64,000 nucleotides of DNA from the NCBI GenBank assembly GCA_934320845.1, contig CAKRFU010000003.1, positions 62,001 through 126,000 of the forward strand. Reading direction: 5' to 3'. Position 1 is the first letter of the stretch, and each line of letters begins with the position of its first letter. The notes under the pieces are model-generated. The model did not search any database and was not told where the DNA came from. It saw only the letters and a list, made by a program, of their open reading frames with translations. The DNA comes from an uncultured Lachnospiraceae bacterium. GTDB taxonomy: Bacteria; Bacillota; Clostridia; Lachnospirales; Lachnospiraceae. Made by a program: the position numbers and the translations under genes. Positions 44,418-52,259 of the stretch are shown piece by piece.

Positions 44418-47400
44418 ATGGCAGCTATTAATATTGTTGCGATATTGGGTTTGGTAATTATGATTTTGTGCTGTAACCCAATTAGCAGCCTTATTAGAGA
44501 AAAAGGAAAGGAAGAAAATAATCAGGACAAATCATATTTAGTTTTACTCTGTATTATATTCGGAACTGCATTTGTTATAAGAATTATTGCGGCAGCAGTT
44601 TATAAGGGAAATGAGACTGACATGAATTGTTTCCTGCTATGGTCGCAGAATGTATTTGATGAGGGACTATCAAAATTTTATCTGTCGGATTCATTCCATG
44701 ATTATCCGCCAGGATATATGTATATACTTTATATTGTAGGTGCAATAAGAGCTCTGTTTTCATGGGCTTGGGACAGTAAGGCGAGTATAGTTCTTACAAA
44801 ACTTCCGGCGATAATTGCAGATATGTTTACGTCATATCTTATCTTTAAAATTGCATCAAAGAGATTGAAGAAAAGCGGCGCAGCATTTTTGTCTGCTGTT
44901 TATCTTTTCTGTCCGATGGTTATTCTTGACAGTGCAGTCTGGGGACAGACAGATTCGGTGTTTACCGTATTTATGGTTCTCATGTGCTATCTTATCACTG
45001 AAAAGAAGCTTATACCTTCATATTTTGTATTTGCAATCGGAATATTGATAAAACCACAGTCGTTGTTTTTCACGCCTGTACTTATATGTGGTATAATTGA
45101 TCAGGTTTTTCTAGAGGATTTCAATTGGAAGAAATTCTTTAAAAATCTTGTGCTCGGTGTAGCTGCAATTCTTATGATAGGAGTTTTGATGCTGCCGTTT
45201 GGTTTTTCTCAGGCGTTAAATCAGTATACGGGAACGTTAAAATCATATGAATATGCGACGATAAATGCATATAATTTCTGGAATATGCTTGGTCACAACT
45301 GGGCAAGCCAGTATGACAAGCTGCTCGGAGTACAGTATAAGACATGGGGAACGATTGCTATCATTTTAACGGTAATAATTTCCATTATAATAAGTTTTTG
45401 CTGCAAGAAAAATGCGGGCAAATACTATTTTATCGGCGGATTTGTCGTGACGACAGTATTTATGTTTGCAGTGCGCATGCATGAACGTTATCTCTTTCCG
45501 GCAATGGTTATGTTCCTGCTTGCTTTTGCAATGAGGCTTAGAAAAGAAATTTATATGCTGTATGCGCTGATATGTACTGTCGCATTTTATAATGCGGCAC
45601 ATGTGCTTTTTGTCTATGACAATACTAATTTTAATCCGAAGGCACCTGTACCTATTGCGATTTCAATAGGTTTGCTCCTTACAGTAATATTTATGTTTTA
45701 TGTTGCCGTAAAGCTGTATTTTAAGCCGGCAGATGACAGTCAAGAAGTATCTGAGATTATGACACAGATAGAGAAAAAGAATCAAAAAAAGCAGGATAAG
45801 ATTACAAATAATAATCCTATTAAGAAGTCAGCAGTTCTTGCGAGAATGACCAAAAAAGATTTTATCGCACTCGGTGTTATCACATTGATTTATGCAGTAA
45901 TAGCATTTGCAAGGCTTGGTAATATGAATGCACCGAAGTCAGATTATTCTTTAGTTAAACAGGGTGCTGTAACACTTGATATGGGTGCCGAGGTAAATGT
46001 TGCAAAATTGTGGGATTTTCTTGGTTACAAGAATAATCCGACATATTATATCGAGTATGCAAATGATGTAAACGGTGAATGGACGACGCTTTGTGGTCAG
46101 GGTTCAGAATGGGATGCAGGTTCTGTATTTACATGGAATCAAAAAGATATAAATATTGCAGCAAGATATTTCAGAATCAGTCCATCAGCAGAAAACGGTG
46201 AGGACAGCATTTTGGAACTTGTATTTACGGATGCAGACGGAAATTTACTCGAACCGGTAAATGCAAAAGAGTATAAAAATCTTTTCGATGAGCAGAAGCT
46301 GTTTACAGGACGTTCAACCAACTTAAACGGAACATATTTTGATGAAATATATCATGCCAGAACAGCATATGAAATGATACATCATCTGTATTGTTATGAA
46401 AATACACATCCGCCACTTGGAAAAGCGATTATGGCAGTAGGAATACTTATTTTTGGAATGTGTCCGTTTGGCTGGAGATTTATGGGAACATTGTTTGGTG
46501 TTCTTATGATTCCGATAATCTATAATTTTGCTAAAAAGTTTTTTGGCGAGACATGGATATGTATTGTAACAACATTGTTATTTACGTTTGATTTTATGCA
46601 TTTTGTTCAGACACGAATTGCAACGATAGATGTGTTTGTAACATTGTTTATAATGCTGTCGTACTATTTTATGTATTGTTATACAAAGTTAAACTTTTAC
46701 GATACGCCACTCAAAAAGACATTTATACCGCTTGGACTTTGTGGTATAGCCATGGGACTAAGCTGGGCAAGCAAATGGACTGGAATATATTCGTCAGCAG
46801 GTTTGTGTGTGATATTCTTTATACAGATGTACAAGAGATTCAGGGAATATCAGTATGCAAACAAAAATATAGACGGAAGTACGGATGGTATATCGCATAA
46901 ATATATATCAGATAATTTCGTTAAAATGTTTATTAAAACCATCGGTTTCTGTTGTATATTCTTTGTTGTAATACCGGTAATAATATATACATTGTCATAT
47001 ATTCCGTTCAGCGACGGAACAGACAGAGCATTTATTACTAAGGTTATAGAAGCACAGAAAACAATGTTTAACTATCACAGTGCATTGTCAGATACACATC
47101 CATATTCATCAAAGTGGTATCAGTGGCCGATAATGTACAAACCGATGTGGTATTATTCAGGAATCACGGCAGACAATCTTCATGAAGGAATAAGTGCGTT
47201 TGGAAATCCTCTTGTATGGTGGGCGGGTATACCGGCATTTGTCTATATGTTATATCTTATCTACAAAGACAGGGACAAAAAGGCAATATTCCTTACACTT
47301 GGATATTTATCACAGTATGCACCGTGGCTTATGGTCACAAGAACAGTATTTATATATCATTATTTCCCTAGTGTACCTTTTGTTACGGTAATGCTTGGAT

Positions 47401-47582
47401 ATAGTTTTTATAAAATTGTTCAGAAAAATCCGCAGAGAAAGAAATGGGTATTTGTGTATACTGCAGCTGCGATAGTACTTTTTGCAATGTTCTATCCGGT
47501 ATTGTCAGGATATCCGATTACAATATCATATGCGAATATATTAAAGTGGTTTGATTCATGGGTTCTTGTTCAGACCTGGTAA
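44418..47582 (+). CDS. Double GT-C protein: polytopic glycosyltransferase fused to protein O-mannosyltransferase (PMT)
   Basis: 1054 residues, roughly twenty membrane helices. N-terminal half (about 1-440) is a GT-C enzyme of the GT39/GT87 kind: the first loop has ETDMNCFLLWSQNVFDEGL and DYPPGYMYILY, with WGQTDSVFT after helix 4. A charged linker (445-475, KKNQKKQDK) leads into an extracytoplasmic beta-type segment (485-620) and the PMT half with FDEIYHARTAYEMIHHLY (about 640) and HPPLGKAIM (about 663), the catalytic DE and HPPLGK loop of bacterial PMTs, ending in PMT_4TMC helices (SSKWYQWPIMYKPMWYY). It transfers mannose (or another hexose) from a polyprenyl phosphate to surface proteins. 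The fusion of two GT-C modules is notable. Confidence 0.87.
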   Translation: MAAINIVAILGLVIMILCCNPISSLIREKGKEENNQDKSYLVLLCIIFGTAFVIRIIAAAVYKGNETDMNCFLLWSQNVFDEGLSKFYLSDSFHDYPPGYMYILYIVGAIRALFSWAWDSKASIVLTKLPAIIADMFTSYLIFKIASKRLKKSGAAFLSAVYLFCPMVILDSAVWGQTDSVFTVFMVLMCYLITEKKLIPSYFVFAIGILIKPQSLFFTPVLICGIIDQVFLEDFNWKKFFKNLVLGVAAILMIGVLMLPFGFSQALNQYTGTLKSYEYATINAYNFWNMLGHNWASQYDKLLGVQYKTWGTIAIILTVIISIIISFCCKKNAGKYYFIGGFVVTTVFMFAVRMHERYLFPAMVMFLLAFAMRLRKEIYMLYALICTVAFYNAAHVLFVYDNTNFNPKAPVPIAISIGLLLTVIFMFYVAVKLYFKPADDSQEVSEIMTQIEKKNQKKQDKITNNNPIKKSAVLARMTKKDFIALGVITLIYAVIAFARLGNMNAPKSDYSLVKQGAVTLDMGAEVNVAKLWDFLGYKNNPTYYIEYANDVNGEWTTLCGQGSEWDAGSVFTWNQKDINIAARYFRISPSAENGEDSILELVFTDADGNLLEPVNAKEYKNLFDEQKLFTGRSTNLNGTYFDEIYHARTAYEMIHHLYCYENTHPPLGKAIMAVGILIFGMCPFGWRFMGTLFGVLMIPIIYNFAKKFFGETWICIVTTLLFTFDFMHFVQTRIATIDVFVTLFIMLSYYFMYCYTKLNFYDTPLKKTFIPLGLCGIAMGLSWASKWTGIYSSAGLCVIFFIQMYKRFREYQYANKNIDGSTDGISHKYISDNFVKMFIKTIGFCCIFFVVIPVIIYTLSYIPFSDGTDRAFITKVIEAQKTMFNYHSALSDTHPYSSKWYQWPIMYKPMWYYSGITADNLHEGISAFGNPLVWWAGIPAFVYMLYLIYKDRDKKAIFLTLGYLSQYAPWLMVTRTVFIYHYFPSVPFVTVMLGYSFYKIVQKNPQRKKWVFVYTAAAIVLFAMFYPVLSGYPITISYANILKWFDSWVLVQTW

Positions 47583-47603
47583 AAATTAAGGAGTTATATA
47601 AAA

Positions 47604-49043
47604 ATGAGTAATTCAATCAGACAATGCGTAAAAGCGTTGGATAAAAATAAAGATGTGCGTCAGATGCTTCCGGATTATGTAGACAAATGTATGCATATGA
47701 ATTATGAAGATGCAAAGTTAAAACTTATGATGCATTATTATGTATATTATGAAATGGTTACGGAGGGAATAAATCCGTATATAGAGTCTGCAAGAGATAC
47801 TACTGATGCCGTAAATGAGATTATAGCTGATATTTACGAAAAGGGACTTACAGAAGAAGAGATGTCAGAGACAGCAGACAAACTTTTGAAGCTTAGAAAA
47901 AATGTAATGGATAAAATGCAGGTGCTTACTGCATATGTTGACTGCTTTGTTGTATATGAATATGTATTAAACAGAGTACAGTACAGATTTGAGGAAATGA
48001 AAAAGCTTCCCGATGATACGGAGTTTGCACAGGATGTTGTAAAGTTTATTTTCGGTTCAAAAGATAATGTTGCAATAAATGACTGTATTCACAGTATTAT
48101 AGGCCAGCTTCCGATGAGAATGACAAGGTCAAGATATATTGATATTATCAGAAACAGTATATCTGTTTATGACGGAAGTGATATGAGTTCACTTGAAAGC
48201 TTTGTCTATATGTTTAGAACTAATGCCATGCTTTACAAAAATGATGACATGGCTAAATATTTTACGGAGTTTATTCCGGTACTCGACGAACTTTCAAAGG
48301 TTGATTATGAAAATATTACAAAAGATCTTTATGATATTTATGCTGAAAAGATTAGAAACAATGCAGCTAAGTTAAATGATGTGTCAGATCTCTATATGCA
48401 GCTTGGGCAGATTATAAACGAGCTTTATATAATAGCTGTATCTTCAAAATATAATGAAGAACCTGACAAAGAGGCGGCACAGCAGGTTGTTATCCGTGGA
48501 ATAAATTCATTGTTTACAAATAGCGAAAGTGATGTCTGGAGTCTTTCCGTGGAAGAATTTGAGGACGAGGAAGCAAAGCTTTACTGGCTTGGCGAGTATT
48601 TCCATGAGATAGAGGGAAAACAGGAACAGTTGTCCGATGCAATGAATATGGCAGGTGCTGTTCTCGAAGAGACAATAGAGGCTCAGAAAGATATAATAGA
48701 AGAACTTTCTCTCACACAGGAATTTACATATTTAAGGCAGATGTCACAGCTTAATTCAAACAGTGTCTTTGCTGAAATTGATGAGGAAATTGCTGACAGA
48801 AAAGTGACAGCGGACGATATAATGAAAGTTTCAGATGAGCTTACAGTGGAGATAAAAGAATATTTGAAGAAAAACAGCCGTATGGTAAGACGTGCAATTA
48901 TGGCAAACACTATTGACAAATTACCGGTATTTTTCAATAGTCCACAGGAAGTGGCCGATTATGTGACTATGTCGCTTGAACAGTGCGATGATGAGGCAGA
49001 AAAGTATGCATCAAAACAGCTTATTATGGAAATGATGTTTTAA
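47604..49043 (+). CDS. Unrecognised all-helical cytoplasmic protein
   Basis: 479 residues, AAGGAG before the ATG, 21 bases after the mannosyltransferase gene. No membrane segment, signal peptide or known motif. It is strongly acidic and predicted all-alpha, with repeated Tyr/Met-rich helices (YEDAKLKLMMHYYVYYEMV; CFVVYEYVLNRVQYRFEEM) and a coiled-coil stretch at about 350-400 (EETIEAQKDIIEELS). The position between surface-glycosylation and sporulation genes gives no firm clue. It is probably in one transcript with the following 115-residue gene. Confidence 0.7.
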   Translation: MSNSIRQCVKALDKNKDVRQMLPDYVDKCMHMNYEDAKLKLMMHYYVYYEMVTEGINPYIESARDTTDAVNEIIADIYEKGLTEEEMSETADKLLKLRKNVMDKMQVLTAYVDCFVVYEYVLNRVQYRFEEMKKLPDDTEFAQDVVKFIFGSKDNVAINDCIHSIIGQLPMRMTRSRYIDIIRNSISVYDGSDMSSLESFVYMFRTNAMLYKNDDMAKYFTEFIPVLDELSKVDYENITKDLYDIYAEKIRNNAAKLNDVSDLYMQLGQIINELYIIAVSSKYNEEPDKEAAQQVVIRGINSLFTNSESDVWSLSVEEFEDEEAKLYWLGEYFHEIEGKQEQLSDAMNMAGAVLEETIEAQKDIIEELSLTQEFTYLRQMSQLNSNSVFAEIDEEIADRKVTADDIMKVSDELTVEIKEYLKKNSRMVRRAIMANTIDKLPVFFNSPQEVADYVTMSLEQCDDEAEKYASKQLIMEMMF

Positions 49044-49067
49044 TGAATTGCAGGGAACAGGGGATTT

Positions 49068-49415
49068 ATGATAAAAAAGCAAAAAGGTAAAAATTCCTCG
49101 GTTGTATGGAACCGTAAAATTTATATGGATGATAAAGTTTTAAAAAAGCCGGTAAAGTACAGAAGAATGATAGAACGCGGAAAAATTTTACCGGCATGCT
49201 ACTGTATAGCACTTGCAGCAAACAGAGAAAACACCCTCGACATTTATTCGTCAAGAGAGTTTTGGTTTAAATATCAGGCGGAGGCAGGGATAGAAATTGT
49301 AGGTCTTGCTGCAGATTATGGGGGAGTGCTTGAGCTGTTAAAAAAAATGGTTTCAGATATAATAAGCGAAAAAGGGGAGTTTAATTCAAAAACTGTATCA
49401 GAGTATTTCAGGTAA
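49068..49415 (+). CDS. Small unrecognised conserved-looking protein
   Basis: 115 residues. Begins with a basic stretch (MIKKQKGKNSSVVWNRKIYM), followed by a mixed alpha/beta part with ACYCIALAANRENTLDIYSS and a hydrophobic GLAADYGGVLELLKKMVSDI helix. No family recognised. GGGG about 8 bases upstream of the ATG. It lies 12 bases before the DUF2953 gene, so it is likely part of the ytfI-gerW transcript. Confidence 0.65.
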   Translation: MIKKQKGKNSSVVWNRKIYMDDKVLKKPVKYRRMIERGKILPACYCIALAANRENTLDIYSSREFWFKYQAEAGIEIVGLAADYGGVLELLKKMVSDIISEKGEFNSKTVSEYFR

Positions 49416-49427
49416 GGGGGGAGAGTA

Positions 49428-50483
49428 ATGTTTTTTACGATATTGGCAATAATAGCAAAAGTGTTATTAACAATATTAAAAATATTACTCTTTCTTTTTT
49501 TGTTTGTTCTGCTGGTAACAGGACTTGTCCTTTTTGTGCCGGTAAGATATAAAGTGGCAGGAAGATATTATGAAGATGAAAAAACGGTTAAATTACGTTT
49601 ATCCTGGCTGCTTCATATAGTATCTTTCAGAGTGGAAAGTGACGGCAGAGAAGTTTCATATATTTTAAGAATATTCGGAGTAAAGGTATTTCCGGGAAAA
49701 TCAAAAAATAAGCAGAAACGGAAAGTTAAGCCGAAGAGTGAAAATAAAACGAAACCCCGAAAGAACAGTAAGACTAACGTAGAAAATGAAATTGAAGAAG
49801 TAAGTAATAAAAAATATTCTTTAAAGGTGGCGGAGACAGAGCCAGACATTGAGATAAGTCAAAATAAAGAGAAAACAAAACATGATATTGAGATAAGTGG
49901 AAACAAAAAACAAATAAAACAAGATATTATATTAGACGAAAATAAAAAGAATAATGGACAAAAAAATAAAGATAATCGCAAAAAGTCTTTATGGAAAGAT
50001 TTTATTTCAAAGTTAAAACGTTTAATGCAGTTTCCTAAAAAAGTAGCAGATTTGTTTAGAAAATTGTCATATGCCGTTAAAAAAATATTTGTAGCTGTAA
50101 GGAGCGGTACAGAAAAAGCCGTTCTAGTAAAAGAGTTTGTTTTTGGTGAGGAGTGTCTTGGTTTTGTTTGCGTTGTGAGAGATAATGTGTTACATTTATG
50201 GAGACATATAAAACCAAAGCTTTTAAAAATTGATATGACTATAGGTTTTGATGACCCGGCGGTAACAGGACAGGTGCTTGGGATTATCGCAGCATTCTGT
50301 GGTGCGGCAGGTATAATGCCATGCGTCACACCAGATTTTGAAAAAAGGGTATTTGAAAGTGATATAGAAATAAAAGGCAGAGTAACAGTATTTGTTCTGC
50401 TTAAGATATTGATAAAAGTTTATTTTTGCGAAGAGCTGAAAGAATTCAAGAAAAGTTATAAAAGTATAAGGGAGGTATTATAA
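49428..50483 (+). CDS. DUF2953 (YtfI-like) sporulation-associated membrane protein
   Basis: 351 residues. One strong N-terminal membrane helix (about 4-37), then a beta-rich region VPVRYKVAGRYYEDEKTVKL, LLHIVSFRVE, YILRIFGVKVFPGK, which is the DUF2953 opening. A poorly conserved Lys/Asn/Glu linker (about 85-185) contains two imperfect repeats of 'DIEISxNKxxxK'. The C-terminal part (PAVTGQVLGIIAAFCGAAGI, TPDFEKRVFESDIEIKGRVT) completes the family pattern. Its stop overlaps the start of gerW by one base. The ytfI-ytfJ pairing is conserved in Bacillus and Clostridia, which supports a role in the developing spore. Confidence 0.85.
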   Translation: MFFTILAIIAKVLLTILKILLFLFLFVLLVTGLVLFVPVRYKVAGRYYEDEKTVKLRLSWLLHIVSFRVESDGREVSYILRIFGVKVFPGKSKNKQKRKVKPKSENKTKPRKNSKTNVENEIEEVSNKKYSLKVAETEPDIEISQNKEKTKHDIEISGNKKQIKQDIILDENKKNNGQKNKDNRKKSLWKDFISKLKRLMQFPKKVADLFRKLSYAVKKIFVAVRSGTEKAVLVKEFVFGEECLGFVCVVRDNVLHLWRHIKPKLLKIDMTIGFDDPAVTGQVLGIIAAFCGAAGIMPCVTPDFEKRVFESDIEIKGRVTVFVLLKILIKVYFCEELKEFKKSYKSIREVL

Positions 50484-50947
50484 TGGCAGATAACGGATTT
50501 AATTCAACAGTACAGTCACTGTTTAAGGGACTTGAGGGTTTTTTGACAACAAAAACAGTAGTTGGGGACGCTGTGAAATTTGATGACGGTACGATTATTC
50601 TTCCACTTGTGGATGTGACATTTGGTGCGGGAGCGGGAGCATTTTCAGGAAATTCATCTGAAAAGGGTAAAAATGGCACAAAGAATAACGCAGGCGGTGG
50701 TATGGGAGGAAAAATACAGCCGAGTGCGATTCTTGTTATAAAAGACGGAGAGACAAAACTTGTCAATGTCAAAAACCAGGACGGAATGACAAAAATTCTC
50801 GATATGATTCCTGAGTTTATAGATAAGTATGCACCGTCCAAAAAGGGCAAGGCAAAGAAAAACAAGGCAGATAAGGCTGCTTCAGAAGAGGAAAAACAGG
50901 CACAGGATGTAGAAAATGTGGTAACAGATTATGTCGAAGAGGAATAA
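50483..50947 (+). CDS. gerW: GerW/YtfJ family sporulation protein
   Basis: 154 residues with GGGAGG before the ATG. Family hallmarks: FKGLEGFLTTKTVVGDAVKF near the N-terminus, IILPLVDVTFGAGAG, a Gly/Asn-rich low-complexity loop (residues 55-75), then GGKIQPSAILVIKDGETKLV and the C-terminal IPEFIDKYA. In Bacillus subtilis YtfJ/GerW is made during sporulation and is needed for normal germination, probably through SleB. The C-terminal 30 residues are Lys/Glu-rich. It is translationally coupled to the DUF2953 gene. Confidence 0.9.
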   Translation: MADNGFNSTVQSLFKGLEGFLTTKTVVGDAVKFDDGTIILPLVDVTFGAGAGAFSGNSSEKGKNGTKNNAGGGMGGKIQPSAILVIKDGETKLVNVKNQDGMTKILDMIPEFIDKYAPSKKGKAKKNKADKAASEEEKQAQDVENVVTDYVEEE

Positions 50948-51163
50948 GAAAGAAATTACGGTTATAGATCATACTTTTCTGGAAAGCGTTTCTGATGTAT
51001 TGCTGCAGGCAAGAAAAAATGTGAAAACGGCAGTTAATCTCACTATGGTATATGCCTATTATGAAATTGGAAGAATAATTGTTGAGGAGGAACAACGTGG
51101 AGAACAGCATATGGACAGCAGCTGTTGCAGGAGAAACTTGGCGAATGGATAAAGGAAGTGTAA
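50931..51163 (+). pseudogene. Fragment of a YhcG/DUF1016 (PDDEXK nuclease) gene
   Basis: In one frame: TFLESVSDVLLQARKNVKTA, VNLTMVYAYYEIGRIIVEEE, the conserved N-terminus of DUF1016/YhcG proteins. A frameshift near 51100 separates it from AYGQQLLQEKLGEWIKEV, the next part of the same family, in another frame. The large PDDEXK nuclease domain that should follow (about 250 residues) is missing. The start ATG overlaps the end of gerW by 17 bases, so this is debris from a past insertion, not a functional gene. Confidence 0.75.
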
Positions 51164-51218
51164 AGTATATTTTTTTCATGACGAAAACAAAAATTCTAAT
51201 TTAAAAAAGAAAAAGTAC

Positions 51219-51247
51219 TTGCATTTTGAGATAAAGTTTGTTAGAAT
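51219..51247 (+). promoter_or_regulatory. Promoter of rpmB
   Basis: TTGCAT (51219-51224), 17-base spacer, TAGAAT (51242-51247), about 80 bases before rpmB. A CTGATT/AATCAG stem lies in the leader. Confidence 0.65.
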
Positions 51248-51328
51248 GGTCGTGTTGTGCTAATAAATACTGATTCGCAATAAATATAAATCAGGATTCA
51301 ATGGATTAAATATAAGGAGGTGCTTACG

Positions 51329-51514
51329 ATGGCAAAATGTGCAGTTTGTGGAAAGGGTGTTCATTTCGGTATTAAAGTGAGCCATTCACACAGAAGAAGT
51401 AATAAAATGTGGAAGCCAAACATTAAGTCTGTCAGAGTTAAGGTTAATGGCGGCACAAAGAAGATGCCGGTATGTACAGGATGTTTACGTTCTGGAGCTG
51501 TTGAGCGTGCGTAA
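51329..51514 (+). CDS. rpmB: Ribosomal protein L28
   Basis: 61 residues from ATG 51329 (AAGGAGG at 51314-51320; the earlier GTG at 51320 lies in the SD). Family features: AKCAVCGKGVHFGIKVSHSH, RRSNKMWKPNIKSVRV and CTGCLRSG. The CxxC...CxxC set marks the zinc-binding form of L28. Monocistronic, with own promoter and a strong terminator. Confidence 0.97.
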   Translation: MAKCAVCGKGVHFGIKVSHSHRRSNKMWKPNIKSVRVKVNGGTKKMPVCTGCLRSGAVERA

Positions 51515-51534
51515 GTGCATCTCGGATATAAATG

Positions 51535-51567
51535 GGGATCGGACAAACCGGTCCCTTTTCTTTTTTA
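51535..51567 (+). terminator. Terminator of rpmB
   Basis: Stem GGGATCGG (51535-51542)/CCGGTCCC (51548-51555) with a 5-base loop, then TTTTCTTTTTTA. The facing small gene on the minus strand ends 10 bases away. Confidence 0.85.
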
Positions 51568-51576
51568 TTTAAATTT

Positions 51577-51714
51577 TTAACAGCAAAAAAGATTATATCC
51601 GAGTATAAGCAGCAGTATTATAATTATTATTGCAAGAATCCCATTTGTGACAAAAAACATGATTGTCATGCCTATGGCAATCCAAAAAAATATAAAACCT
51701 ATCATTCTTTTCAT
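51577..51714 (-). CDS. Small hydrophobic protein (45 residues), tail to tail with rpmB
   Basis: Reads MKRMIGFIFFWIAIGMTIMF, then FVTNGILAIIIIILLLIL, ending GYNLFCC. It has two membrane segments with a short turn. The overall pattern, including the end GYNLFC, resembles short unnamed membrane proteins I associate with Clostridia. It is too short for ordinary ORF cutoffs. The ribosome site is poor: AGGAA lies about 20 bases before the ATG. The reading on the plus strand has no comparable signal. No function can be given. Confidence 0.55.
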   Translation of the reverse strand: MKRMIGFIFFWIAIGMTIMFFVTNGILAIIIIILLLILGYNLFCC

Positions 51715-51872
51715 GTGGTTGCAAATAAATTCCTATTATTGTATAGTAATATTATATGTTGTTGGAATAAAATGTAGTATAATAAAAAGAAATTTGTGGT
51801 ATCAGTTGAAGTCAAAATATTTTTTGAATTTGACGTCATACTATTACAAAACAGATAGCAGGAGGAATGTAT

Positions 51873-52235
51873 ATGAAGGGTAAGATGAGTACCGAAATGG
51901 GAGATATTATTATAGATAAAGATGTACTTGCGAAGTACGCCGGTGCTGCGACAACAGAGTGTATCGGAATCGTCGGAATGGCTTCAGTAAATGTAAAAGA
52001 CGGAGTGACAAGACTTTTAAAAAGAGAGAATGCCGGAAGAGGAGTAAATATAAGCATCGTTGACAACAAGATACGAATAGAACTTCATATCATTGTAGCA
52101 TATGGAGTAAGTATTCGTGCCGTGTCGCAGAATGTGCTTGAGAATGTACAGTATAAGATTGAAGAGTTTACCGGCATGGAAGTTGAATCCATAAATGTCA
52201 TTGTTGAAGGTGTTCGTATTATTGACGAGGATTAA
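51873..52235 (+). CDS. Asp23/Gls24 (YloU-like) envelope-stress protein
   Basis: 120 residues from ATG 51873; GGAGGA (51861-51866) is 6 bases upstream, while the ATG at 51867 touches the SD. Motifs: GDIIIDKDVLAKYAGAATTE, CIGIVGMASVNVKDGVTRLL, LHIIVAYGVSIRAVSQNV, VESINVIVEGVRI. The family is small, cytoplasmic or membrane-associated, and linked to envelope homeostasis. It sits directly upstream of fakA, the same order as yloU-yloV in Bacillus. Confidence 0.92.
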   Translation: MKGKMSTEMGDIIIDKDVLAKYAGAATTECIGIVGMASVNVKDGVTRLLKRENAGRGVNISIVDNKIRIELHIIVAYGVSIRAVSQNVLENVQYKIEEFTGMEVESINVIVEGVRIIDED

Positions 52236-52259
52236 GCAGGTACAAGGAGGAACAAGAAA

